Shown piece after piece: positions 10,394-22,292 of a stretch of 32,781 nt of DNA. Source of the stretch: Sperchopsis tessellata (taxonomy: Eukaryota > Arthropoda > Insecta > Coleoptera > Hydrophilidae); contig JAWQRN010000259.1 in NCBI GenBank assembly GCA_033557685.1, forward strand, positions 1 through 32,781. Reading direction: 5' to 3'. Made by a program: the position numbers and the translations under genes. Numbering within the stretch: position 1 is the first letter of the stretch; every line of letters begins with the position of its first letter. Below the pieces are notes generated by a model that made no database searches, was not told the DNA's origin, and saw only the letters and a program-made list of their open reading frames with translations.

Positions 10394-11053
10394 CTGAAAG
10401 AGAATAAAACTTTTTTTAAAAAAATGAAAAAATGTAGTAGTTTAATTTATAACACTCAACAAAGTATGCTTTGAATCAATTCCAAAAAATTTTTTTAGAT
10501 TTGAAAAAATTTTAATAAAATACTAGATAACTAGATAATAATTTGAACGCATTATTTATTTAATTTTTTGATTTTGCCTCCATTTGAAAAATTAACTTTG
10601 CAAATATTTAGGGATAATAGCCACTGGTTTTGTGAATTAAACTTCTCACTTCATCAACAGTAGTGGGAGTTACAAAACATCTTTAACATACATTCATCTT
10701 GTGTCAAATTTCTTCAATATAACTACGGTGTGCGGCACTTTTCTTAGAAGTGTTGATAAAGGGCGAAAACAAATATTTTATGAAGGTGCTTTTTTCGTGA
10801 ATTCTCGGAAAATCAATTTTCATTTTAGTTAACTTTTGTTTTCCATGACAATATTCTCATAAATGATAAAAAATGCCATTTTACAAAACCAGAATATGTC
10901 AAGTATCTATCTTTAGTATGAATCAAGTTATTGGCATGTATTTTTTTGTTTGAGGGATGCCACCTTTATTGGGAGTGGCTTTTGATGGGATCTGTTAATG
11001 ACAATTCTATAAAGGAGCATCTATATTTTGTGGAAAAAGCTATTTTATCTTTA

Positions 11054-11678
11054 TGATCTTTTATACTGCTCAAACGATTTAAATTAATTTTTGTACAGGG
11101 AAGTTTTAAAATATGAGGTATAGGACCAACCTATTACCGATTTCTGACAACTTTTGGTCTAACTGAAAATAATTCCAACTTTCTTTATTTAAAGAAACAA
11201 CCTGTATATTTTTTTAATTATCAATAGATTGCTCTTTTACAAGTTCATTGATATAACTTTGATATCTGTAATTTTGATAACTACAGACATATTAAACAAA
11301 TTTAAAAACCCACATTTTATATTCTAATCTACAAAAACATGAAATGAAAAGAGGAGATTGAAAAACGGGCATAATTAAACTAAAAAGAAAATAAAATAAA
11401 ATTTCTGTGTTCCAAATGATTGCTCTATTGTATTTAATATCTCTGTGGTTATCAAAACTAAATGTATCATCTATACAGCAATGAACTTGTAAAGGGGAGA
11501 TGTATTGATAAATGAAAAAAATATATGAGGTGTTCTATTTAAAATAAAAAACTGGAGTCATTTCTGCTTAAACTAAAAGTACTCAGAAATCGCAAATAGG
11601 TTAATCCTGTACCTTATATTTTAAAATTTCCATATACAAAAATACATTTAAATCGTTTTAGCGGTATAAAAGATATTC
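11054..11678. repeat. Large imperfect inverted repeat, about 250-bp arms
   Basis: The left arm 11054-11300 and right arm 11430-11678 are reverse complements with roughly three quarters identity by eye. Shared blocks include the strings AAACGATTTAAA, TTTTAAAATAT, CGATTTCTGA and TTTACAAGTTCATTG. The loop is about 130 bp. It may be two oppositely oriented copies of one dispersed repeat or a foldback/MITE-like element; termini and target duplications are not clear. Confidence 0.7.
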
Positions 11679-11776
11679 ACTGTATTCCAAACATTTGCCC
11701 AACCCTGGATATCGCCCTATATCTTTTAGTATATTTGATTTATATTCATAAAACCTATACTTCCACAACCACATTA

Positions 11777-11896
11777 GATATCTTCAGGTTTTCTGGGAGA
11801 TAACCATGTGTTGGTTTTTCTTTTTACCTGTGATGTACAAAACGTCAGCAAAAATAAGCTAACACATGGTTATCTCCTGAAAAAACTTGAAGATAC
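11777..11896. repeat. Hairpin element with ~36-bp arms
   Basis: The left arm 11777-11812 contains GGGAGATAACCATGTGTTGG; the right arm 11860-11896 contains its near complement TAACACATGGTTATCTCCTG. Arms continue outward through ATCTTCAGG / CTTGAAGAT. The loop is about 47 nt. It resembles a small foldback or MITE and sits beside the larger inverted repeat. Confidence 0.7.
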
Positions 11897-12010
11897 ATAG
11901 TAGCGATGTGATCAGTGAGTATTAAAATTTTAATGTACATTGAAAAAATAAAAAAAAACGAAAAACACCAACAACTTAAAATATATGAATTCAAAACTAT
12001 TTGTACTTAC

Positions 12011-12260
12011 TTTAACCGGACAACTGTCCTAACTGTTCCATCAGTTAAAATTTTTCTGACTAGATTAAAATCTCCAACAAATATAGATCCATCCGGGGCA
12101 GTTGCTAAAGCAACTGGGGCTAACAGTCTTTGTTTCGTAGCTTGTCCTTCACAGTCACTACAATCGAGTGGTCGTTGATGACCATCTCCCATCGTTGTCA
12201 GAATAACTCGGGGTTTATGTTTTAGGTAAATATTAGAGCCATCACCTTTCTGCAAAATAC
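12011..12260 (-). CDS. Ten-m: Ten-m exon: first NHL blade region
   Basis: In-window residues 1663-1746. The exon starts with GT completing a Gly codon, reads ILQKGDGSNIYLKHKPRVILTTMGDG, passes the CSDCEG pair of cysteines and ends VRTVVRL plus two bases (AA) of an Asn codon finished by the next exon. It contains the first NHL-type unit, LLAPVALATAPDGSIFVGD. Acceptor TTTTCAG is at 12261-12267 and donor GTAAGT at 12010-12005. Both split codons match the phases of the neighbours. Confidence 0.95.
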
Positions 12261-14730
12261 CTGAAAATAAAGACGTATAAATATTAACTTTTCTTTAAGT
12301 AAAAATAAATTATGAATAACTGGACAAAGATAATACAAACTTTAGGTTGTGTCAATCCCATAATTTTCTCCACTGCAATACTCAATATAAATAATGACCT
12401 CACTGTCAATACTCATAATTAAAATCAGTAGTTATTAAGTAAAATTACAAGTATTAGTTATTCCATGGATATAAACTGAATATCATAATGGTGTAATACA
12501 TATATTTTTTAATGAACTATTACTGAAGTGCACATTTATATATTAATTTAAAAACTGCCCTCTACATTTTCTATTTAAGAAGTAATATTTTGACTGTGTC
12601 TGTCAATTCATTGACAGGTCAAAACCATTGGTTAGCTTGCCCTCCTATTTTGACACAAGTAGAAATAATATTTTAATATAAAATAGCACAACTGTGTTAT
12701 TTCTCATTAAATTTTCGTGATTTTTTCGTTGAAGAATAAATATTCTTATTTGAAAAAGAAATGTAATATCATAACACTTTCCATTTCAGGCGAGGAAAAC
12801 AAAATTGGCACTCCAAACGGTGTTACTTCTGGTTTAGCTTCTTCTTCTTAAAGTTCCATCTCTTATCGGAGGTTGGAAATTATCATAGCAATCTTTACTT
12901 TATTAACAGCTGATCTAAATAGCTGACTGGATGTTAAACCGAACCATTCTCATAAATTTCTAAACTAGGAGATCTTTCTTCTTCCTATACCCTCTTCCCT
13001 CTTATCATTCCACCACAATTAGTCTCAGCAACCCATAATGTTCTCCCCTCATGACATGATTCAGGTACTGCATTTTACGTTTTTTGATGGTGTGTAGCAG
13101 CGCAGCATTTGAATAATAAATGCAGCTCTAGCAATTTTAGATACATATCTCAAAAGTAACTGGTGTCTTAAATGTACAATTAAAGTCATATATTACAGAA
13201 ATCACATTTATAGATTATTGTGGACAAAAAATTAGTAGTGGTCAAATTTATTTAAGGGGACTCTAAAATTTATATTTTCGTCAAAAACTGGCAGTCCATT
13301 TTTTTTACATTTACAATACTTTGTCCTTATTGTCGTAAGTAGTGAAAATAAAGTGTACATATAGAAATAGAGTTTTTAACAAAAGCAACAAGCTCAAGAG
13401 CTAAATTTGAGACCTTATAGTGTGTGGTTAAGGTTTCTTAACAATTCCCTCGATAAATAACATCTGTTCAAATTATACAATATATATATATCTATCAGGG
13501 TTATAACGTTATCCTTCTTCCGATTCTCAATCGCCACTCGTCCCTGTTTCTCCAGGTCTCTTCCTGTTTTAATGACTTAAGAAATTTTACTGCATGAAAA
13601 TTTAAAAAAGGTGCGAAAATTAATGCTTATTTATTCAGTAAAAGGGATTGTTTGATTGAGTAATTATATAAATTTTCCTAACCTACTGAATATTCTTATT
13701 GTCATATAATAAAATGGTTCGTGTATTTAAGCCAATAAATTGTTAATTTATATCTTTATTTGTACTATATTATTGCCGTACATTGCTAACACCCTACTTC
13801 AAGGATATTTTAATATTCTCAGATTCATTATATAACATTGTTATAGGAAAGTGTTTTCAGGGGAAAATCGTGTAGAATTTAACATTTCATTCACTGTTGT
13901 AAGGGAAAGTAGAAAGCTAGGCCTTGATTAATGTTATTGTTAGGATTTTAAACATTAATATAATTTCTGAATTTTCTGAAATTATAGAAAGGCTGTTTTA
14001 AGATGATGCAAGTATCTGAGTTCTGACTCGTTTCAGTCTTACTTGAAAGATAAGGTTTTTCCTGCTCGGTATAAATGATATGTATTATAATTTTGATTTG
14101 GGGGTATACCTCTCATAGAACTTATGGCTTCTAAAATTTAGAAATGTTGATTCATTCCATATGTCTGGCCAATATTTAGTGTTCGGAATGAGACAGACTA
14201 AACTATGAATATTAACTGATATGCTTCATGAGATACTAAAGCATGACAAATCAATAGCAGCCTAGTACTATTTAAATATTTTCGTAGGATTTAAACTTAA
14301 ATTTTTAGTACTAGTAAAATGCAGTTTTTTGCTCTGATGACAAAAAATTAATCCAGTACTATAATACGTAATTAAAATGCACTTTATGACTAACCGACAT
14401 TGAATGTTCGATTGCATCCTCAGAAAGTACTGTGGACTTGTAAAGTAGTAATCTGTGAACTACTTGCAAATTAATTTAGATAAGTATTACCATCAATTGG
14501 TAAACCTGAAGCAGAAAAGGTGTATTTTTCTCTTTATGATAACTCTAAATATCTCAAATTAATTTAGACCCAAAGTTTAAACATTTTTTATAACCAGATT
14601 GGCTAATTGAAACAAATTTTGAATTCCATCAGCATGACTAAAGGAATATATATATTCGTATTTCTATGTTTAGGTATGAGCATGGACATATAAAAATCAC
14701 TTATATTCCCCAAAAAATGACAATACATAC
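12261..14730 (-). other. Ten-m intron with a LINE fossil
   Basis: A 2,470-nt intron, donor GTATGT (14730-14725), acceptor TTTTCAG. It holds the LINE reverse transcriptase tail at 12835-13110. The block 13501-13565 is less AT-rich and may be another repeat fragment, but I cannot name it. From 13600 to 14720 I see nothing beyond AT-rich non-coding DNA. Confidence 0.75.
12835..13110 (-). pseudogene. LINE reverse transcriptase C-terminal fossil
   Basis: Reading the minus strand gives, across frameshifts and stops, IKKRKMQYLNHVMRGEHYGL followed by a GRRKIS-like basic block, then EWFGLTSSQLFRSAVNKVK and IAMIISNLR. This is the C-terminal tail typical of arthropod non-LTR retrotransposon endonuclease/reverse transcriptases (IKxRKLxYLGHxMRG, GRRRxSWLxNLR, SxxLFRxAxxKxxIAxMIANLR). 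At least two frame changes and several stops show it is dead. It lies in the same orientation as Ten-m, inside an intron. The clade is not determined. Confidence 0.75.
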
Positions 14731-15533
14731 CTTCATGGAAATTGTATCTGTGATGTATATCCAAATTCCAGCCTCCCACTTCTGATATACTCATATCATG
14801 TCCACTAAGTTTTGTTGTCTGTACGTCCCAAATAATATCTTTGCAGTCATTGTATTCATATCCAACCTTTACTATAGCAGTTGTTACACCATACACCCGT
14901 TGTCTATACACATTCAGTCTATTCCAAGCATAGGTAAACTTAATGACTGGATCAGCTTCAAATGTTTTTTCGAACAAAATTCCTTCAATTGTTATCCTCA
15001 AATGAATTAGGTTCAAAGAAGCTGGAATGTTTTCAGGAGTCAACTGAAGTTGAATCGTTGACAGATATCCAGCAGCTCGAGAGCTATGGTAAACCAAATT
15101 TAAGCCAGTTCCAGGTATTTGTAAACTTTCCTGCACAACTTGTGACTCAGCTAAAATTGCACTTTTATCTGGGCAAGCTCCTTGGAATCCATGCTTCCAA
15201 GTGGCCAAAACAACAGGTTTCATGGTATCATAATCATGGGCACTGCAGGGCTGTGGTATGTTTATTATTCCTTTGTCATCTCCAGTCATCATAATAACAT
15301 TATCTATGATTACCACTTCATTCCATGGAACGTAAACAATATGTGATTGAGGTCTAAATGGTGATCGCCCAAATTGTAGGGTCACAGCACCACCTCCATT
15401 TACAAGCAAGTCAAACCATCCATCATCTCTTGTTAATGTGAAGCCTTCTAGAGGTGTACTTGTGCTGACTCTTACACCCATGAGGCCAGTTCCCATTTGT
15501 GTAGTGACTCGTCCTCGAACAACTGCTGACCGG
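14731..15533 (-). CDS. Ten-m: Ten-m exon: transthyretin-like domain and plug region
   Basis: In-window residues 1395-1663. The exon begins at the acceptor TTTGACAG (15534-15541) with one base completing Ser, then RSAVVRGRVTTQMGTGLMGV. The first ~80 residues (VRGRV...GVRVST...GFTLTRDDGWFDLLVNGGG) have the pattern of a transthyretin-like (carboxypeptidase regulatory-like) beta domain, which in teneurins precedes the propeller. The following part, with AHDYDTMKPVVLATWKHGF and QIPGTGLNLVYHSSRAAGYL, corresponds to the fibronectin-like plug of the shell and is among the best conserved segments of the family. It ends NFHE plus one base; donor GTATGT. The ATG at 15574 lies in the intron and is not a start. 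Confidence 0.96.
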
Positions 15534-16574
15534 CTGTCAAAGTAAGTAAGAACATTAGTTTCAGTTGAAATCAACTCTGGTTATATAAATTCATGTTATA
15601 TAAATTGTTTTAAAACATATAATAAACTAACTGAACATTTTTAACATTTCTAAAAATGTTTCTTTATAGTTTTTACTTTTTCTGAATTTATGTTTATTTG
15701 AAATTGCTAGATGTAATTGCGTGATTAAAAAAATCTAAACTTAATCAATATTAAAATTATTCACAATATAACAGAACACTGAACACTGAAGTTTTAATAC
15801 TGTTGAATGCTATTATTGTTGGTTCTTAACATAGTAAACCTAATTTCATAAAAGTAATTTGAAAAAAAATATAGTACTGTAAGTTAGTCATAGTTTTCAG
15901 GAAATATTTTAATTTAGTGTATAATTTAGTATTGGTTATTCAATTCTATAATCGAAGAGTACCTATATTTAATTACTTAATTAGAAGTTTTATGCATTAT
16001 AGTAAATACCTATTATAAAATACAATATTATAATACCTTTTTAGCACACAACACAAAAGTAAAGCAAAAATAAATTGACAAACACATGTGGATAAAATGG
16101 AAAAAATCAACCAGGCACAATCATACAAAACTTCGGTTACCGACTACAACTCTAGTTAAATGCATTCACTGCGACCTTACCTTGTGTTGAAGTGATTCCA
16201 AAACACACTGAGCAGCAAGAATGAAAGAAAAGCGCAAATGTTAATTTAGCTAGTTCAAATACAAAAGTCTATCGGTTAAAGTGAGCTAGATTAGTTGAAA
16301 GTCGAAAGTGAATCTGTAGAATCCAGACGTAAATGTTCGAGTCTATAAGGAGCGTGACATATAAGCACGGAACAAATAAAAAGTGACTTTAAAAATCCAC
16401 ACCACAAAAATGGGACGTGTATTGACATGGGGCACAACAATGCGACTATTAAAACTTTCGACAGAAACAAGGGTTACATCAAAACAGTTTACAATTTAGT
16501 AATAAAAGCACTCAGAAAACACACTGTGAGCAAATAAGAATTTGCAATTTTTGACATGAATACGGTAACCATAC
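15534..16574 (-). other. Ten-m intron, no recognised content
   Basis: A 1,041-nt intron, donor GTATGG (16574-16569), acceptor TTTGACAG. A moderately less AT-rich patch lies at 16080-16480, but no ORF, RNA or repeat was recognised. Teneurins can carry small alternative exons; none is evident here. Confidence 0.7.
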
Positions 16575-16782
16575 CTTTCATTAAACGTTTCTTGGCGGGC
16601 ATAATTTTGTAGACTGCCTTCGTCGATTAAAAATTTCATTCTTTCAAAGAATGAAGCTGTAATTGCTGGAGGTTGTTTCCTTAGAAGAATGTCTATCGGC
16701 TTTGGAGCTGATACACAAAGTTGACTGCTTCTGCACTGGTGGTTTGAACAACATTCTGGATCTTCACAGTCCACTAAGCCAT
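16575..16782 (-). CDS. Ten-m: Ten-m exon: cysteine-rich spacer after EGF8
   Basis: In-window residues 1326-1395. The split Asp codon joins DNDK to DGLVDCEDPECCSNHQC, the cysteine-rich link between the EGF array and the transthyretin-like domain. It continues APKPIDILLRKQPPAITASF, FERMKFLIDEGSLQNYARQE and ends TFNE plus AG, completed to Ser by the next exon. Acceptor TTTAACAG lies at 16783-16790 and donor G|GTATGG at 16575/16574. The GTG at 16774 is internal Val. Confidence 0.95.
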
Positions 16783-18293
16783 CTGTTAAAGAATAATAAC
16801 AACATAAAAATTAATTTTTATTACATACTAATTTAACTATAATTTGAATTTACTATCAGTTTATACAAATTTCAAATAAATACCTGATGTATAAGTTAGT
16901 ACACAATATATAAAAAATATTGTCAATAATGTAAATACTAAGAAGCTTGAAAGAAATGTTTTCACCAGACTATTGTGAATAATCTTATTTTTAGTAGTGA
17001 TTGAATGCTTACAGATTGTAACTGTGTTATTCTCACATTAAAGAGGTTACATGATACTGTAGAATGAAATTATTATTTGCCATTATCCATGTTGTACTTT
17101 TGTTATTTGGTTGTTTTTCCAAAAATAATGGCCGATTTTAACCTTCAAATTCAATAAAATATAATAGTTTTGCCAACGAATTACAAGCTTATTTATGCCT
17201 GTACAATAAAACCTAGCAGATTGGAATCAAAGAATTCTATAAAGGAATTTTCTGCTGCTTCTCTGTTGTTGACTCTATTCTACTATAAATGATTATAGAA
17301 ATGCTTGAAAAGGTAAACCTTGGTTCGTAATTGATCAGGTAAGTATGGCGGATAGAGTAATATTCCATAGCTGAACTCGTTCATTTTTTTTATTGTTAAT
17401 TGTGTAATAAGATACCGGGTATTGTCATGAAACAAGAAAGATCATCTTTGGTTACTCATCGCTAGGTACATACTTGAACAGAGAGAGACAAAAAATAAGT
17501 GAATAAATATTTCCCAGCAAAGAGCTCTTAAAATGATAAAAAAAGGGCTCATCTATACTAGTCAATGAGAGAACGCCATCACACTGATTTAGAATTTTAA
17601 GGCAAGTGTTTGGTAAGTTTCAGCTTAAGATCCACTGGAGAAACGTTAATCAAAGAACATACAAAAATTGCAAAAAAATAAAAAAATGCACAAGTACATT
17701 ATTGTATTTATATTATTGGGAGCATCATGCTGCCGCTTTTCTTTTGTTATAATTTATTTATTTCCTGCTATTCTATAAGTAGTATAGAACGTCATAATGT
17801 TACACAACATAATATATAATCATTATAAATTGTTTACTTATAGCGAAATGTGTAGTGTACAGCTCTGGCTTAAAACATTTTGTAACTACCTGGGCTGTTA
17901 AATTATGCATAAAAATAATGTAGGTGTTACCAAGCGTATCTAAAAACAGTAAAATAAAACTAAACAACAATGATAATCATGATCTGACAAACCTACATAT
18001 ATATTTTGACACAGCATATCGAATAAAAATATTTTAAAGCATAACAATATATTAGTGGATGTTATATCATGCCTTTGAATATTTATTTTCATGTAGCAGG
18101 AACATTAACAGCAGTTCTGACATATTATATGAATTTATTATAATACATTAAAGTTAAGTAAATATATCATGGAAATTGTAATGTGGGCTGTACTATATTT
18201 CAAGAGATTTTAAAATACTTCCTTTGAAAACTAGTTCATTTTCAAAGGCACAGTATATTATGTTAATTATTTGTTTACTTCATTACTAGATAA

Positions 18294-18340
<47 letters not shown>

Positions 18341-18631
18341 CAAGAATTTATATAAAATTTTCAAACTGTAAAAATTATTGACTACATTTTGAATTTCTGC
18401 ATTTTGTAAGTTCATTAGAGCAGTTCATGTTTTTTTCATTTAAATTGTTCTGCATTGTAGATTCCTTGATTGGTAAATATTTTGAATTTTATATATTCCC
18501 AAAAAATTAAATCATGGGGGGCTGAATCAGGAGGCCACACAACAAATCCCGTGATTTAAGAAGTATTAATTTAAGAAATTCTTTATAAATTTTAATAGCA
18601 AATACTGACATTTTTCATAAAATATACATAC
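16783..18631 (-). other. Ten-m intron with TA microsatellite
   Basis: A 1,849-nt intron, donor GTATGT (18631-18626), acceptor TTTAACAG. Apart from the TA tract at 18297-18339 it is unremarkable AT-rich DNA; no gene or mobile element was recognised. Confidence 0.75.
18297..18339. repeat. (TA)n microsatellite
   Basis: About 21 uninterrupted TA units within the Ten-m intron. Likely length-variable between individuals. Confidence 0.95.
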
Positions 18632-18967
18632 CTTTATCATTATCTCTTCCATCACTGCAACCTTGTTCGAGAAGAATACTACAATCTCTTCCATCCCAAC
18701 CGTTTTCACATCGGCATTCCCAAGCCCCATCAGTGTTAAATCTGCACTGACCATGGTTTGAACAGCTGTTAGGACATCCTTCCATGGTACAATGTTTACC
18801 ATTCCAGCCAGTAACGCACAAACAAGTACCATTTTTACATTGCCCATGTTCGTTGCATCTTGGATCACACTGTTTTAAATTGCAAAACTCTCCGCCCCAA
18901 CCGGGATCGCATTGACAAGCATCAGACACGCAGTGTCCATGCATTCCACAATCAAGATCACATAGTT
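18632..18967 (-). CDS. Ten-m: Ten-m exon: EGF repeats 6 to 8
   Basis: In-window residues 1214-1326. Three EGF-like repeats are visible: LCDLDCGMHGHC...FCNL (EGF6), QCDPRCNEHGQCKNGTCLCV (start of EGF7, ends HCTM) and GCPNSCSNHGQC...RDCSI (EGF8), each with six cysteines. The exon ends GCSDGRDNDK plus one base, leading into the cysteine-rich spacer. Acceptor TTTTTCAG is at 18968-18975, donor GTATGT at 18631-18626. The repeats form the rod that holds the two dimer chains together. The ATG at 18944 is internal. Confidence 0.96.
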
Positions 18968-19090
18968 CTGAAAAATTAATTCACAATTAATACCAGATTG
19001 AAACAAGTTGTGAAAATTGGTCACAAAGACATATGGTTGGCTTCTGATAAAAGGTTGAGGGCTGAAAATCTAAATCACATAGTTACTTAC

Positions 19091-19300
19091 TTCTAGAGCA
19101 ATCTTCTCCTGACCATCTAGGTTCACATGTGCAAGTTTGTGTATCTAAATCAAATGTTCCATGACCAGAACAATCTGGAAGACATTGAAGAGCATCTTTA
19201 TCCATTTGGCTACAATCTGGTCCTTTCCAGCCCTTTTTGCAAATACACGTTCCTTCAACACAATAACCGTGGCCTGTGCAGGTAGGATGTGGACAATCAA
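19091..19300 (-). CDS. Ten-m: Ten-m exon: EGF repeats 4 and 5
   Basis: In-window residues 1144-1214. EGF4 reads VDCPHPTCTGHGYC...CICKKGWKGPDC. EGF5 reads QCLPDCSGHGTFDLDTQTCT and ends GEDC; where the third cysteine should be there is Phe (HGTF), leaving five cysteines and one unpaired. In teneurins the odd cysteines of EGF2 and EGF5 make the intermolecular disulfides of the dimer. The acceptor is TCTCTAG (19301-19307), a TAG type, and the donor is GTAAGT (19090-19085). The spacer MDKDALQ between the two repeats is the expected teneurin insertion. Confidence 0.95.
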
Positions 19301-19671
19301 CTAGAGAAAAAAACAGTTGTGTCATATTTTAAGAGAGAAACAAGGAATAAACGACTTTAGCTATGGAAAATATAACTTTTGAATTAAGTATTTTGAATGC
19401 TTTAAAATGTAATCCTGCTGCATTAGAATTTTAAGATAAAGATCCAGTTTCGGACTAACATCTATCATAGCAGACGTGTTCTATGAAAATGCTATCCCAT
19501 GTATTCACCACTGTGACTGACATCACACCTTCTTAATCTGGACTTTAATCTAATGTGTTAAAATAAATTGATTTGAGCAGTTGTGTAAACTTATAGTTAT
19601 ATTAACCATTTGTCACCACATAAATTATTTGGTTAGTATGACAAAGCACATAAATATGATTTAACACATAC
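19301..19671 (-). other. Ten-m intron, no recognised content
   Basis: A 371-nt intron with donor GTATGT (19671-19666) and a TAG acceptor. Nothing else was recognised. Confidence 0.8.
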
Positions 19672-19866
19672 CCTCTTCACAGAATTTCCCTTTATATCCA
19701 CGGACACAAGAGCATTTTCCGTTAGAACAGTGGCCATGCCCATTACAGTCTGGCACTTCGCATTCATCATGTCGCAAAGAGCATTCTTTGCCTTTCCAAC
19801 CAGGGTTGCATTGACATTCACCATTAATGTATTCACCTCTTTGACTGCAGAGGACTGGGCAAACAC
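19672..19866 (-). CDS. Ten-m: Ten-m exon: EGF repeats 2 and 3
   Basis: In-window residues 1079-1144. EGF2 reads VCPVLCSQRGEYINGECQCN and ends KECSL; the usual third cysteine is Tyr (RGEY), so only five cysteines remain and one is free for a disulfide across the dimer. EGF3, DECEVPDCNGHGHC...KFCEE, has the full six. Acceptor TATCAG lies at 19867-19872 and donor G|GTATGT at 19672/19671. The overlapping second minus-strand frame is a shadow. Confidence 0.95.
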
Positions 19867-22015
19867 CTGATAGCAGAAAACATTCAGTCATGCCAAAGCT
19901 CAAGCTAATGTTAGTATGCTTAATTGCTTAATAATATTTTTTAAATGATAAAAGACAGATCTTGGTAGCAATAATAGGTTGTAATATTAAAAATAAATAT
20001 TAAGTTGATGTATTTATAATTTTTGTACAAGGTTTTAGACATAGATTTGTAATGGTATCCTGCAGATTGAAATTATGAAAAAATGAAATCAATAGTTATC
20101 CTCAAGATACTAAACCCTTGAATTACAAATAAAATAAATGTGTTTGTAAGAACGTGTTCCATGTTATTTAATGGACATTTGTTTATTTGTAGTTATGTGA
20201 GTATCTGATATTAATTAAATCTATCTGAATTATTATATTCTATGTAAACTATCGAACATCGAAGTATTTAGCTTCCCATAAACATTGAAAGTATTCAAGT
20301 ATGAAAATAAAATTATTATTCAAAACTTATGAGATTTATTCATCAAAAACGAAATATGTAGCAACAAAATTTAGCAGTATTTTATTTAAACTTAAAAAAT
20401 ATTTATATGAACTTATTCCATTTTATGTTTACTGTATTTGTATTTATATAAGTTATGTATGATAGTAAAAGTTATTTTACATTTCAAATCTTTGGTAAAT
20501 ATCGAGTATTAAAAAGATATTTAGGAACAGTCATTATCAAAATCCCATAAACATTTACTGAATATATATGAATTTTTAAATTTTAAGTATACTCAATTGT
20601 TTTATTTATACCATACCCAAAAATACATTCCAAATATGATCTTATTTATTAGAAAATCATCTGTTTGATGAATGTAATTATTATTTTAGCTAAACACTAT
20701 AATGCGCATTTGAACTAGTAAATAAGATAGTGGTTGTAAAATCTTATTACTGGTAATTTTTTGACAGGAAGTCATTATTTTCGTAATGACATAATTATAT
20801 ATAATTTATACAATTCATGCCATTACAATAAGTTTTTGTGTACATATTTATTTCAGTGCTTGAAGCTGAGTAATTGCTGTATTACGCTGTTATCATTAAT
20901 TATCATTAATTATCATCAAATGACATAAATGAAAAGCTTTGGCAAAATTTGGTTAGATTGGAAGTAGATGTAATTTCTGAGTTATTACCATGTAGCTGAA
21001 TATCTACGGTTGCTAACTTGGGCACATATATATTTCTTGTTAATATTTAAAATTAAGATCAGTGTCATGAAATTTTGTCTTTTTAGACAATTTCTCAAAA
21101 ATAAAAAGCTAAAATAGTTAACAAAGAGCATACTTTTTAATTTGTATTCATTATTTTAAAATTAGAATTAGAGGACAATTTATGATTATATGAAACTGCT
21201 TATTTCCTAACGCAATAAGGCATGGAAATCAAACTTAAAATAAGGTGTTAATTCTACCATCTATATGGCAGAAGATGAGGAATTTGCACACACTAGTTGA
21301 TTAGTCTAGTTTAGACTCAAATAGTATTAGGAACAATTATGTACGTATGTGGACTCCAAAAAAATATTATCCGTGATACCATTATCTTTGGTGTTTTAAT
21401 TAAAAGTGGAAATAAAACATAACAGCAGTCTTTTCATTTTGGGTTGTTTTAAAAATAATCATTATAAAATGTTTCATCAGCAAGCACCTCGAAGGCAGTA
21501 TCCTTTTCAAATAACGTGGTATCGTAAAACCATAATAATAATTCTATATGTAGATAAATATTTGATGTTACGTATCAATTTGTTCAATGCAACTTTGATA
21601 TTAAGTCGTACCACTTGCACTTATCAAGACTTAGATTCTGAGCACAAATATAAAAGAACTGTATCTGGTAGTTTGATTTCTGATATCTTTTGTTTTAAAA
21701 TAATTATTGCATTGTAACTTATAATTTAAACAAACACGGTTATTTCCGAATGTCATCAAAATATTCGGCGATTTGCACAAATATATAGTTCTCTGTTTCC
21801 GTAATCATTTTTACTTTAGATAAAGAAAAGGAGCTAGGTGCACCCGGTTTAGCTCTTTAATGAAATTATTATTATCTTATATGTTAATGCATGTTTTTAT
21901 GATTGCACAAGATGCATACATGCTGTTTATTCGTGCTTTAAAAGTATCTAATCTATATTCATCGTAATGTAACTGTACTTGTACTAAAGAATAATCATAA
22001 TTTTCCAAAACTTAC
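19867..22015 (-). other. Ten-m intron, AT-rich, no gene recognised
   Basis: A 2,149-nt intron, donor GTAAGT (22015-22010), acceptor TATCAG. It includes a short tandem repeat of TATCATTAAT (20891-20916, about 2.6 copies). A plus-strand open frame at 21406-21717 has no recognisable motif and probably arises by chance. Confidence 0.75.
20891..20916. repeat. 10-bp tandem repeat TATCATTAAT
   Basis: Two full copies and a partial third occur in the intron; a small slippage-type repeat. Confidence 0.8.
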
Positions 22016-22232
22016 TCTCACTACAGTCATCCCCACCAAAGCCTGGATTACATTGACAATGACCCATCAAGCATTCTCCTTTACCACTACATCCATTCGG
22101 ACAGTTATGAGTCATGTCATCGGCAACAGCAGCTATAAAACTGATTTCTTGTGGGTCTCCATCATCATTGTACAGTGATAAGAACCAGTGCCCTTGTTCC
22201 ATATAATGGGTAACTTCTTTCTTCACAGTCGA
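22016..22232 (-). CDS. Ten-m: Ten-m exon: end of pre-EGF module and EGF1
   Basis: In-window residues 1007-1079. The exon starts in phase 0 after a TAG acceptor (22233-22235) with STVKKEVTHYMEQGHWFLSL, followed by YNDDGDPQEISF, the conserved segment before the EGF rod. EGF1 is CPNGCSGKGECLMGHCQCNP with GGDDC, six cysteines. It ends CSE plus one base; the next exon completes Ser. Donor GTAAGT is at 22015-22010. The GTG at 22226 is internal Val. Confidence 0.93.
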
Positions 22233-22292
22233 CTAACAAAATAACACTCAAATTAAGAAGATGCAAACAAAAGAAAATCGTCGTTAACTCAC

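Larger units (their letters stand above)
10394..12010 (-). other. Ten-m intron with two large inverted repeats
   Basis: A 1,617-nt intron with donor GTAAGT (12010-12005) and acceptor TTTCAG. It holds the inverted repeat 11054-11678 and the hairpin 11777-11896. The rest (10400-11050) is AT-rich and probably a continuation of the same dispersed repeat; no gene is seen. Confidence 0.8.

Noticed and set aside
18566..18868. Second minus-strand frame overlapping EGF exon
   Set aside because: Out of frame with the cysteine-patterned EGF reading; it continues into the intron.
21406..21717. Plus-strand open frame of 103 codons in a Ten-m intron
   Set aside because: No recognisable domain, AT-driven composition, no evident splice or promoter context.
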